Assembly: GCA_027922465.2 (NCBI GenBank)
Contig: BQMF02000275.1
Location: 496,001-560,000, forward strand
DNA from: Turritopsis dohrnii
Taxonomy: Eukaryota; Cnidaria; Hydrozoa; Anthoathecata; Oceaniidae
Direction of reading: 5' to 3'
DNA: 64,000 nt
Positions 1 to 10,403 of the stretch are shown here, piece after piece; the stretch's first letter is position 1; each line of letters opens with the position of its first letter. The translations under genes were made by a program, and so were the position numbers. The notes under the pieces were generated by a model. That model searched no databases and had not been told where the DNA came from. It was given only the letters and a program-made list of their open reading frames with translations.

Positions 1-1090
1 GATACATAGACGATATTTTCCTGATATGGACACATGGTAAAGACTCACTTAATGACTTTCTCGAATTCTGTCAGGGATTTGGCGAGTCGAGAGGAATGAA
101 ATCAGAAATCAAGTTTGAGTGTAACACATCCCCAACCAGTGTCAACTTCCTTGACGTTGTCGTCACGAAAGCTCAATCTTCCATCATAACAAGCGTTTAC
201 TCCAAGCCTACAGATGCTCACCAATACTTGAACAACGAATCAAGTCATCCCAAACACGTGAAACGAAACATTCCGAAAGGTCAGTTTATCCGAGTCCGCA
301 GAATATGCACAACAAAAGAAGAGTATGTCAACCACACCAACAAAATGATCATCCACTTCATTCGGCACGGATACAACCAACAAGCCTTACGAAAAACGCA
401 AAAAGAAATTGGTGACATCGAACGGGATACTCTTCTTGTTGATGAGACGAAAAAGAAAGATGAACAGATCGTTTTCGTTACCGATTGGCATCCAAATCTT
501 AGTACATTACCCCCGTTCTACGACAGATATTCAAAACTCCCCCGATTGTTGCATTTAGGCGTGGACAGACCATCAAATCGAAGATCACAAGGAATGATGT
601 CTCTGTCCGATCCAAAAGAGCAATCACACCAACGAAACCATGCAACAAATGCAAGTTGTGTGGTAATATCAAAGAAGCAACCCAGATCAAGCATGGCGAC
701 GAGACAACGGTTCTTCACGACGGAGGCGGAAACTGCAAATCACGAAATGTTGTGTACGCCGCCATCTGTAAAAGACATAACACCATCTATGTCGGTCATA
801 CTGGTGAAAGGTTGAGCGATAGATTTTCAAAACACCGGTATGACATCGAAAAAAGACCGGGAAATTCAGAACTTGCCGAACATTTTCATACAGACCACGA
901 TCTCACAACCGATATGCAAGTTCTGATTTTGCAGAAGGATATTCAAACTCAAGCCAAACGAGAACGGCTTGAGGATCGGTGGATTTGTCGTTTACAAACT
1001 CTTCAACCGGCTGGGATGAACTTAGAACTCCACCAGTACGGAAAAGAAATGTACAGGCATTTCACAAAAACATTAACAATTACAAACTAA
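1..1090 (+). pseudogene. Penelope-like element, 3' part (RT end, linker, GIY-YIG endonuclease)
   Basis: PLEs encode a reverse transcriptase joined to a GIY-YIG endonuclease. The reading frame is open from base 3 and begins inside the RT at the catalytic YIDD motif (bases 3-14), so the 5' half lies outside the window. The thumb region follows. In another frame come the family motif PIVAFRRG (about 542-565), a Cys-rich linker (PCNKCKLCGN, about 640-670) and a GIY-YIG domain with VVYAAIC and IYVGHTGERL. The frame changes at the C5 run at 510-514, so a single-base indel breaks the ORF; it could be a real lesion or an assembly error. The ORF ends at a TAA (1088-1090). Domain order and motifs make the family call secure. 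Confidence 0.9.
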
Positions 1091-1682
1091 AACAAGAAAA
1101 TTTGTAGTTCTTTGTATTTTACTTCTCGTTCATTTTGCATATTTTCTGCTATTGTTAATCATTTATTTTTATGACGTCAATTTTTTATGCAATGTAATGT
1201 CTTCTGTTAACTGTAAACATCATTCTTGAAAATGAACCGGAGGGGCTCGAAACGTTGAAACCTGGCGTATTTATTAATTGAGTACATTAAAAGTCGCGAG
1301 ACGCCATTTTGAGAAAACTTTTTGTACGCATAAAATCCTGTAAAAAACATGAATTAAAGGAAAATGGAGCAGTTTTCCTCTGAGGATATCATTCACAACA
1401 AAAATGCACCCACTTTTTGCATACACTGACTTTTGCCAATCATTTATGGGTTGACATAAAACGTTGGAATACAACTAAAGAATGGCTGGCAATGACATCA
1501 AAGAAATGCCGACAGAATAGATTTTAATAATAGTAATGAAAGGCTTTAGTATTACTTGTGAACCTTCTCTTTTTATACGTCCATGTTTTGTAACAGACCC
1601 AAAATGTGGCGAATCATAAAAAAGAATAATGGCACGTATACAAAATGTCGCGAAAGTCGGGACAATTTACTCGTGACAATTA
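1091..1682. other. non-coding stretch after the PLE, probably partly its 3' tail
   Basis: AT-rich with no convincing ORF. The sequence CTCGAAACGTTGAAACC near 1246-1262 lies about 160 bp after the PLE stop and resembles the GAAACG-rich tails of PLEs. The 3' boundary cannot be placed because no second copy is in the window. Confidence 0.35.
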
Positions 1683-2896
1683 AGCTGGGCGCAAACCGAT
1701 CAAACTTTTGTTTGATGGAATGTTTGACGAAAATCCGAATGTTTGTATAATCGAATTTACCGTTTGTGATAATTCATCAAACACTTTAAACTTTCGTTCA
1801 TTTAAAAATCAAAATGGATGAAGTGGCCATGTTAGTAATCTTGAACGAGTTGTTTGATTCCAATGACGAAAAACCAACTCGTGGTAAGACAAGGCATTGG
1901 GTAAAAAGAAGAAAGGATCATGGATATTTCAACAACATTATTCAAGAACTGAAAGTTGAGGATCGAATGGGATTCAAGGAGATGTTTCGTATGGATGTTT
2001 CGGACTTTGAATATCTGCTTGGTCAAATATCTCATTTAATTTCTCCAAATGAAATAATTGGGGGTCATACGCCGATCTATGCAGATGAGAGACTCGCTCT
2101 TACACTTCGATATTTAGGATTCGGCGAGTCGTTTAACTCTTTGAGTTTTCAATTTCGTATTTCCTTAAATGCTGTTTCATATATTATCAAGGGATGTTGC
2201 AAAGCGATTGTAAAACAACTGGTGCCTTTGTTTGTCAGAGCGCCTGGTTCAAAAGAGGAATGGTTGGAGGTTTCCAAAAAATTTTAAAAACGATAGAACT
2301 TTCCGCACGCATTAGGTGCTATTGATGGCAAGCATGTTACAAATACAAAGCTGAAAAATGGAGGGTCATTCTACTATAATTACAAGCACACGCATTCTAA
2401 CATTCTTCTGGCAATTGCAGGTCCAGAATACGAATGCTTGTATGCTGATGTCGGGTCAAATGGCCGAGTCAATGATTCGGGAGTGTGGAATAAAAGTTCT
2501 TTACATGTTGTTATTGAAGATGGGTCAGTGGAGCTTCCGGACAAAAAGGCATTACCAAATGGAAATATAGTACCTTACGTACTCTTGGGTGATGATGCCT
2601 TCGCACTCAAAAGTTTTCCCTATTACTTTAGGGAAAAACCCAGCGTACAAAAGAGAAATGGTTGATGAAAAACTCCACTAAACCTATTCAAACATGCATT
2701 TTTTACTATTTTTCTCTAAAAATATTTGATGAAAAATATGTTTTAAAACATATTTCATCAAAGATCATCAAACACGATTTTTTCTTCTTTTTTGAAAAAA
2801 TCAAAAAATTTTGCTACATACAAACCGTCAAGCATTTCGTGAAATATAGTGAATTTCCAATGTTTGTTGAAATGTTTAATCGGTTTGCGCCGGCCT
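1683..2896 (+). mobile_element. PIF/Harbinger DNA transposon, inactive
   Basis: The ends are imperfect terminal inverted repeats: AGCTGGGCGCAAACCGATC on the left and, reverse-complemented, AGGCCGGCGCAAACCGATT on the right. Each end abuts TTA (1680-1682 and 2897-2899), the target duplication typical of PIF/Harbinger. The element is about 1.2 kb and contains a broken transposase. A 32-bp palindrome around 2725-2760 lies in the 3' non-coding part. Confidence 0.9.
1814..2665 (+). pseudogene. Harbinger transposase (DDE_Tnp_4 type), broken
   Basis: The ORF starts at ATG 1814 and runs 157 codons: an acidic N-terminus, then the helix-rich region with RLALTLRYLGFGESF and the EEWLEVSKKF motif that precedes the catalytic core. 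It stops at 2285-2287. The core continues in other frames with GAIDGKH, YKHTHSNILLAIAGPEYE, YADVGSNGRVNDSGVW and LLGDDAFALK, all hallmarks of PIF transposases. At least one stop and one frameshift interrupt it, and the C-terminal third (normally ending in the last catalytic acidic residue) is missing. The gene is dead, and no second Harbinger ORF is present in this copy. Confidence 0.88.
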
Positions 2897-3102
2897 TTAG
2901 TGCTATTATACGCGACTATTTGTGACTTGGATTGAATTGAATTGAATTTATTTCTTTTCCTGGTCACTTTAAAATAGACAATGTATTTCAATAAAAATGC
3001 TCTTCCACACAGTGACATTTTCAGCATTAAAGTCAACTCCAAAGTAATTTAAATTCAATATGAACTCGTTTAGATATTTGCTTACGGAGGAGCTTAACTT
3101 AA

Positions 3103-3202
3103 AAAATGATTGGGGGGGCGTTCAGACTCAAGGCGTGAATGGGCGTTAATCCAGTAGGTAGATCGTGCCCTTGCACAATCCTGAAACTCCCCCAATCATT
3201 TT
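3103..3202. repeat. 100-bp hairpin element at the edge of DIRS copy 1
   Basis: The left arm AAAATGATTGGGGG (3103-3116) is exactly complementary to the right arm CCCCCAATCATTTT (3189-3202). Between them lies a ~70 bp loop that contains one copy of the 52-bp sequence also found at 7990-8039. DIRS homology begins immediately to the right of the hairpin. Confidence 0.6.
3119..3170 (+). repeat. 52-bp direct repeat, copy A (mate at 7990-8039)
   Basis: The sequence beginning CGTTCAGACTCAAGGC and containing GGGCGTTAATCCAGTA matches 7990-8039 in the same orientation with a handful of mismatches. The two copies sit at the two outer limits of DIRS copy 1. Confidence 0.7.
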
Positions 3203-5031
3203 CACCCAGTGGAATCTGTAACAGATCTGGACTCAATGGAAGCAAAATTGGATTTTGGATGGACAATCTCAAAAGTTGAGGATACCATGCTTGGCACTGC
3301 CAGGCTGGTGTTACTAATAGAACTGTTGCCTGATCTGTTCGAACTTTCCACAAAACTTTGCCGATTAGAGAAAAGGGTGTAAAAGCATACCCTTACAGTT
3401 GAGCCCAACATGCCTGGAGTGCATCCTGTAACCTGCTGTACGGATCCACCTTCTATGAAAAACAGAGTGGTCCTTGATGAGACAGTCTTGAGGCAAACAG
3501 ATCCATGCACGGAGTCCATCTTGCACAACAGAGATCTCGAAATATTTGCAGCTTTAGCTTCCACTCGCTGGAATCACTCATATTTCGAGACATTGTGTCT
3601 GCCTCAACATTCAGAACTCCTGGCAGATACTCTGCAGTAATCATGATCTGGTGGTGAAGAAGATATTTCCAAATCTCTTTGCTAAGCTTTGACAAAACTT
3701 CGCTCTTGGTAACCCCCATTTTGAAGAAGTACGTCAGAGCCACTATGTTGTCCATTTGGATGAGAATGCACAATGCATTTGGAAACATTCGGTGAAATGA
3801 CAAGATTGCAAACTTTGCCGCCTTTAATGCCAGAACATTTATATGCTGAGTTCTCTCCTAGGCTCACCACTGATCTCTCGTATGATGACCCCTGGAAAAC
3901 GCTCCCCAGCCCTGCTGGGATGCATCTGACGATATCACTAATTAAGGAGGTGGTGTTATTAGTGACGGACCATTTGAAGGTGCAGGTTTTGAATCCACCA
4001 TGGCAGTTCTCCCATTGTCTCCTGATTTAAAGTAATGGAAGTGTCGTAATCTTGACTGTGAGCCAACTCGCTGATTTGTTGTCTCTACGCTCTGTACTGG
4101 AGAGAAGCCGGAAGAACTGCTATGGCAGAAGATGAGAGACGACCTATTAACTTCATCAGATCCCTTATGGTAACCCTTTGCATAGATTGGAAGCCTCTGC
4201 ACTGAGTTATGATCTTCTCCATTTTTTCTGAGAGAAGACTCAGCTTCAGTTCTCTAGAATTCACCTCCACCCCTAGAAACTGCAGAGAGGTTGTAAAATC
4301 GATTTCTGAAAATTCACTTTAAAACCTAGATGCTGGAGGAGAAACACTAGATTGTCCCTTGCCATCTCTGCCTCTTTCAACGTTGTAGACAGAATTAAGC
4401 AATCGACCAGAAAAATAAATAGGCGGATGTTTAACCGTCTCATTAAACTTATTGGCACTTTCATTAACTTTGTGAAGACTCTTTGAGCTGGCCCTAGACC
4501 AAAACAAAGACACAAGAACTGATAAATCTGTTTTTTCTACTGGAAACATAAAACGTTTTGTGACTTCTGGTGTAGGGGAACTGAAAAATATGCATCTTTT
4601 AGGTCTACTTTGGCCATAAAATCCCCGATTTGAAGAAGTTCTTTTAAAAGAATGAGACTTTCCATCTTGAAATGTTGATATGGAATGTGTCTGTTTAAAT
4701 TCTTTAAGTTTATAACTGGTCTGTAAAACCCTGCCTCTTTCTTTGGAACCAAAAAAATTGAACTTAGAAATTGAGTTTGCAAAGGAGAAATAGGCTCTAT
4801 TGCTTGTTTTAATAGCATTTCCTGGTCCACTAGCATTTGCTCTTCCTCCTTCAAATTTGGCGGGTTTGGAGGTTGATTCTGTCTTGGTTCTACTGATATG
4901 AATGGTATCTGGTAACCCTTCACAATCTGCAAGATTTGAGGATCTTGAGTTAGGACTGACCAATTTTAGACATAGTGTTTTAACCTCCCTGCTGGTGGTA
5001 GATTGGGTAATAAACATTTTGGGAAAAGATT
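3203..5031 (-). pseudogene. DIRS copy 1 RT and RNase H
   Basis: Reading leftwards, the RT fingers and palm (motifs YRPVINLKNLN and MAKVDLKDAYFSVPLH, about 4700-4550) precede CFGLGPAQRVFTKLM (about 4500-4460) and the catalytic box, which reads FLVD instead of the expected YLDD. The connection domain comes next, then RNase H with a conserved NVEADTMSR box (about 3600). The end matches the VTPAW.. and ILLPLSPDLL region that precedes the recombinase. A TAG stop interrupts the frame between motifs (about 4551-4556) and a TAA lies about 4965. Both stops and the FLVD change also occur in copy 2. The RNase H box is intact here but deleted in copy 2. Confidence 0.85.
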
Positions 5032-7529
5032 CCCACTACTATGAGCTTTTGCGTTCTTCCCGGACACACGAACACATTACGAACGCATGAAGAACGTATA
5101 AACGTTCTTCATTAGTCAATGAAGAACGCATATGAACGCATTGTGAACGCACGAGCGTTCTTGAAGAATGCATAAAGAACGTCAAGATACTTTCATGTAA
5201 TTTGTGAATGCATAATGAACGTATTGTGAACGCACAAACGTTCATGAAGAACAATTGAGCGTTCATGAAGAACGCTCGATGGACGTTTTGCTTTTTATTA
5301 GAAGTTTATGTGTTCTTTATGCGTTCACAAGGCGTTCTTTATGCGTTCTTCAATCTTATCAGAAGTTTTTATAGTATTTTTTCAAAATAATGATTTATTT
5401 AGTTAATGATCAGCACACGTTGCTTTCTACGAGTAACTGTACAATTAGAAGCGTACAGCGCTTGCGTATCCGCATCATTTTTCGCTCTATTTTTCTTGAT
5501 TACTTAGGATGGTGTTTGTCTATAAAGTTATTTTGTTTGAAAGAGCAAGGCGACACACGATCATTTGACTGCAAATTTGTGGGGACGCACGAGTGTTGAA
5601 AAGAGAGAAACATTTTCCCAGTTCTATGGCAACTGTTGAGAAGATATTGAGAAAAAAATAATTGCTTTTATTTTTACTATACCGTAAGCTTTCTCTTCTA
5701 CATAATAAATAATAATAACAAATAACATCCTAACTTAATTTGGCACTTTGCGCTTGTTTACATGTGCTAATAAATGTTCAGGAAAACAATAAGCAGATAT
5801 TTCATGGGGTTTTGTTGAATATATATTGAATATTACCAATAACACATTTTTAATTTTTTATTTCTTAACATGTGTATTCAAGAAACTGAAAACCAACAGG
5901 CATTGTAATGACTTTTCGAACGTCAAAATAGCAAGGTCATTGCAGTGTAATCATTGAATATTTAAAGAGTCTATTGACGGATGAATACAATAGGACGTAC
6001 AGCGGTTTTAATTCTTAACTTGTTTAATACTAAAACACAATGAGATCAATTTAGATTTTAAATTGGTAAATCGAGTTAATAAAAACAAATCTTTCGACCA
6101 AGGAAGCTTTCGAGTCAAATGTGGCTTTTTTTTCTGAAAAACTGTTTCTTCATTGCCTTATTAATACACTTTACCTTGAACTTAAAACCTATATATTTGG
6201 TTTGTGGGGTTGATAATTCTATTAAATTAAATATTATCCATATTGAACCTGTAGAAAAAAATAGACTTTTCGCGAATGTTTTTATGTAACATTACGAAAC
6301 TATTATTGTTGTATTTTTGGTATCAATAAATACACTGGTTTTGCTAACAAATATAAGTACTCGTTAACTGAAAACAATTGAACTTGAACATTTGCTTCGT
6401 AAAAAGTTTTAATCTTTAACGTCCACTCAAATTATACGTTAAGTTTGGCTTGTGTAAAAAGGGCCTTACAAACTAGCGTGCAATACAAATAAATTTTGTT
6501 CCTCTCAAAACGTAAACATGGCTTCTTTCTACTAGGATTTTGTAAAGCCGTCATACAAATTAGTTAACAGAATTAAGAATTTTTTCGTACTTTGTTTCAT
6601 TCTATTTACTTTTTCATTTATCAAAATTCATTTACCAAAAATTATCAGGCAACTTCATAATTTCACTTGAATGAAACAATGTTTTCTCTTGAATGTTTAC
6701 ACCAAAACATGTATTGATTTTATAGTCCCATGATAAATCGTCGGAATGGAAACGAAGTCCGAATGATATCAAATTTATACGACTGATCTACTGTGTCAAA
6801 CACATTACCTAAAAGAATTTTCTTAGGTTGAAATTTAGAAAGACACTGAACTATTACTCTAAAAGATTCGTTGATAAGCTGCTGTTCAACAAAAGTTAAT
6901 AAAGCCAGGACTAAATTTTTTTGAGATAATTTTTTATATGTCATTCTGACGTCACAAACGGCGTCGAACAAATATCATGAAAATGATATGACGTTGTTTC
7001 GACGTCTTGTGTACGTCATGTTGTGACTAGTAACTGTTTTGCTTTGATGAAATTTATCATTATCTTTTTTATTATCATTTCACGGTGCTAACTAAACACG
7101 ACAACAATTTTCGAAATTTCTAGCGGCAACTTCAAGATTAATACACAGCAAGTATAAAACAAAAGCATAAGATAATCATCTTTTGTTTGGAAGAATAAAA
7201 AACTAAAATGCTAAACAGTTAAAGAACGCATAAAGAATGCTTCAAGAACGCATACAATTCTATTAGAAACTATAGCATTCTTCATGCGTTCTTCATAAAC
7301 GCTTTAATGTTCTTCACGAACGCTTGTACGTTCACAATGCGTTCATTATGCGTTCACAAATTACATTAAAATATCTTGGCGTTCTTTATGCATTCTTCAA
7401 GAACGCACAAGCGTTCACAATGCGTTCATATGCGTTCTTCATTGACTAATGAAGAACGTTTATACGTTCTTCATGCGTTCGTAATGTGTTCGTGTGTCCG
7501 GGAAGAACGCAAAAGCTCATAGTAGTGGG
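5032..7529. mobile_element. foldback-type DNA transposon with ~300-bp inverted repeats
   Basis: The left end CCCACTACTATGAGCTTTTG and the reverse complement of the right end (7510-7529) are identical. About 130 bp from each end match perfectly, and similarity continues to about 5340 on the left and 7220 on the right. The arms are built from many degenerate GAACGCAT/GCGTTC units. Flanks rejoin exactly to the uninterrupted DIRS sequence seen in copy 2 (…GATT / CCTTACC…), proving insertion. A CC on each side could be a 2-bp duplication. The middle (5340-7220) is AT-rich, and I see no transposase in it, so the element looks non-autonomous. The CACTA-like terminus is suggestive only. Confidence 0.88.
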
Positions 7530-7993
7530 CCTTACCAAAGGGTAAATTTGCAGCCCTGATTTTGACTCGATTACAGAAGGCTTTCTCAAAAGAAATGGAA
7601 TTGTGTTTACCTCTTTGATTAAAGAAACTCTTCCAAGAAGACGATTGCTGCTGTTGGTGCCCCCTGCCTCTTGTTCGAAACAAGGGGCCTTTCGAAAAGG
7701 GGCGACTGAACACAGGAGACTTTGCTTTGGTGCAACTTGCTGTTCCATAATTCCCAAGCTTGATTATCCTGGTAGCTAGTACCAAGCTCAAACCTAGTAT
7801 GTTTGGCTGCAGGTTAGTCGTCTGTACTTGATATCTCACCGGACGTAGTCTCGGTATCAGGAATCATTTCATTCGCTATCACCTGGTTTTGTTCAACTAC
7901 GGGATTAGCGGTGTTGTTATTCTGTTCCTCGTCAGACAATCTATGAAACAAACGTTTTTACATGCTCACATCAAAATCTCGTTCAATGACGTT
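7530..7993 (-). pseudogene. DIRS copy 1 gag fragment
   Basis: Minus-strand sequence matches copy 2 gag from about codon 66 (7993) to the basic, Arg/Gln-rich C-terminal region (FRTRGRGHQQQQSSSWKSFF, about 7700-7640) and the start of pol. The central gag is deleted, fusing sequence equal to 8691 with sequence equal to about 9240 of copy 2. It is interrupted downstream by the foldback element. Confidence 0.8.
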
Positions 7994-8039
7994 CAGACGC
8001 AAAGCCTGAATGGGCGTTAATCCAGTAATTAGATCGGGG
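7990..8039 (+). repeat. 52-bp direct repeat, copy B (mate at 3119-3170)
   Basis: This matches copy A in the same orientation, sharing the core GGGCGTTAATCCAGTA. It starts exactly where DIRS copy 1 gag homology stops and lies between the two head-to-head DIRS copies. Confidence 0.7.
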
Positions 8040-8275
8040 CGGAGATTTTATGAAATGTAATTCAAAAATGATGAGAGATTCTATTTTTCTATTATCATTT
8101 TTTTTCATGCTCACATCAAAACATTGAACATTGCGATGTTATGTTGCCATGAAAATCATTTATGATAACATGCTTTCAAAATGCCAATATCTCAAGGAAT
8201 GAAAAGTGATTTTCTTAGTTTCAAAGACCGACTTCCATAATTTCATTAAAAAGAAAATCTTAGAGCAATTTGACA

Positions 8276-9220
8276 ATGGAACAGTTTTCTATCATTAATA
8301 AAGACTTGAAAACCAGAACGGTGACGGCGACGAACAGCATACAATTTTACACATTGCCCATGCGTAAACTCCAGGAAAAACCTTTCATAAATTATTTCAC
8401 GTTCGCTCACAACGTGGAAACAGAAGATTTGGCGTTCTGTGAAAACGTCATTGAACGAGATTTTGATGTGAAAATGAAAAAACGTCTGTTTCATAGATTG
8501 TCTGACGAGGAACAGAATAACAACACCGCTAATCCTGTAGTTCAACAAGACCAGGTAATAGCGAATGAAATGATTCCTGATACCGAGACTACGTCCGGTG
8601 AGGAATCAAGTGCAGACGACGAACCCGCAGCCAAACGTACCAGGTTTGAGCTTGGTATTTGTTGCGAGGATAATCAAGCTTGGGAATTATCCCCAGATTT
8701 ACTCAAATACATCGACAGATACATTAGTGTACATGTTCCGGACAAAGAAATCAAGGAACATATTCTGCAAGAGTACCCAGTACCATCGAACCTTACATCA
8801 ACACCAGAACTAGATTCATACATGAAGAATCTACTGCATGAGAATAATAAATTCTCTGTCTTAAAACAAGAACGTACTCTAAAGTCATTACAGGACAAAA
8901 TGATGACAATATTTGCACCACTGTCACAGTTATGGACAGTCATTGACCAGGAAAAAGAACAATACCCTGATAATGAAGACCTCTTTAGGATGAACACTCT
9001 GTTTGAGCAAACTAATCTGTTGTTGGCTCAACTGTTCATTTCATTCTCTTATCACAGGAGAGAGAATATATTGTCAGCTCTAATGGAGAGCTCAGCTAAA
9101 GTGAAAGAGACGTTAAAGTCGCATTCTAAAGAGTTGGATGCTGAGTCAAATGAGTTGTTGTTTGGCGAAAACTTTGAAGAAAACATTATGAAAGAAGCTA
9201 AAGCAATAAAGAAATATTGA
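8276..9220 (+). pseudogene. DIRS gag-like protein
   Basis: The ORF runs 314 codons from ATG 8276 to a TGA at 9218-9220. After that stop the same frame stays open and encodes a basic Arg/Gln/Ser-rich segment (about 9240-9450) that looks like the natural gag C-terminus, so the TGA is probably a lesion or a readthrough site. The protein has an acidic, Ser/Glu-rich stretch (about residues 100-125), then a helical region with a likely coiled coil. No zinc knuckle is visible. Its place upstream of the RT supports the gag role; I recognise it mainly by position. Confidence 0.7.
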
Positions 9221-9369
9221 ACAGTGTTCACTGGCCTGAAAGGGACAGCAAGTTGCTCCAAAGCAAAGTCTCCTGTGTTTAGTCGCCCCTTTTCGAAAGG
9301 CCCCTTGTTTCGAACGAGAGGCAGGGGGCACCAACAGCAGCAATCGTCTTCTTGGAAGAGTTTCTTTAA

Positions 9370-10403
9370 TCAAAGAGGTAAACACAATTCCATTTCTTTT
9401 GAGAAAGCCTTCTGTAATCGAGTCAAAACCAGGGCTGCAAATTTACCCTTTGGTAAGGAATCTTTTCCCAAAATGTTTATTACCCAATCTACCACCAGCA
9501 GGGAGGTTAAAACACTATGTCTAAAATTGGTCAGTCCTAACTCAAGATCCTCAAATCTTGCAGATTGTGAAGGGTTACCAGATACCATTCATATCAGTAG
9601 AACCAAAACAGAATCAACCTCCAAACCCGCCAAATTTGAAGGAGGAAGAGCAAATGCTAGTGGACCAGGAAATGCTATTAAAACAAGCAATAGAGCCTAT
9701 TTCTCCTTTGCAAACTCAATTTCTAAGTTCAATTTTTTTGGTTCCAAAGAAAGAGGCAGGGTTTTACAGACCAGTTATAAACTTAAAGAATTTAAACAGA
9801 CACATTCCATATCAACATTTCAAGATGGAAAGTCTCATTCTTTTAAAAGAACTTCTTCAAATCGGGGATTTTATGGCCAAAGTAGACCTAAAAGATGCAT
9901 ATTTTTCAGTTCCCCTACACCAGAAATCTCAAAACGTTTTATGTTTCCAGTAGAGAAAACAGATTTATCAGTTCTTGTGTCTTTGTTTTGGTCTAGGGCC
10001 AGCTCAAAGAGTCTTCACAAAGTTAATGAAAGTGCCAATAAGTTTAATGAGACGGTTAAACATCCACCTATTTATTTTTCTGGTCGATTGCTTAATTCTG
10101 GCTGCAACGTTGAAAGAGGCAGAGATGGCAAGGGACACTCTAGTGTTTGACCTCCAGAATGTAGGTTTTACAGTGAATTTTTAGAAATCGATTTTACAAC
10201 CTTGCCATTCTCTGCATTTTCTAGGGGTGGAGGTGAATTCTAGAGAACTGAAGCTGAGTCTTCCCTCAGAAAAAATGGAGAAGATCATAACTCAGTGCAG
10301 AGGCTTCCAATCTATGCAAAGGGTTACCATAAGGGATCTGATGAAGTTAATAGGTCGTCTCTCATCTTCTATCATAGCAGTTCTTCCGGTTCCTCTCTAG
10401 TAC
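9370..10403 (+). pseudogene. DIRS reverse transcriptase, inactive
   Basis: The frame reads through LPPAGRLKHYV, a TAA stop (about 9520), then the RT: YRPVINLKNLN, FMAKVDLKDAYFSVPLH, a TAG stop where DIRS RTs have a Trp codon (about 9954-9956), CFGLGPAQRVFTKLM, and the catalytic box as FLVD rather than YLDD. One of the two catalytic aspartates is therefore lost. A further TAG follows at about 10182. The connection domain (IRDLMKLIGRLSSS) runs up to the insertion at 10404. The first two stops and FLVD are shared with copy 1. Confidence 0.85.

Larger units (their letters stand above)
3203..7993 (-). mobile_element. DIRS-type retrotransposon copy 1, truncated and split by an insertion
   Basis: Read on the minus strand, the 5' gag part (7993 to 7530) is followed, after a ~2.5 kb insertion (5032-7529), by RT and RNase H (5031 to 3203). 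Compared with copy 2 (plus strand) it lacks the first part of gag beyond 7993, has a ~550 bp internal gag deletion (junction near 7750, matching copy 2 positions 8692-9240), and lacks the whole tyrosine recombinase. Alignable sequence is nearly identical to copy 2. Confidence 0.85.

Noticed and set aside
1200..1265. hammerhead ribozyme in the PLE tail
   Set aside because: A CGAAAC element is present but no CTGATGA core lies at a suitable distance.
9146..9588. minus-strand frames opposite DIRS gag/pol
   Set aside because: Shadows of the plus-strand DIRS coding sequence; the same sequence is coding on the other strand in copy 1.
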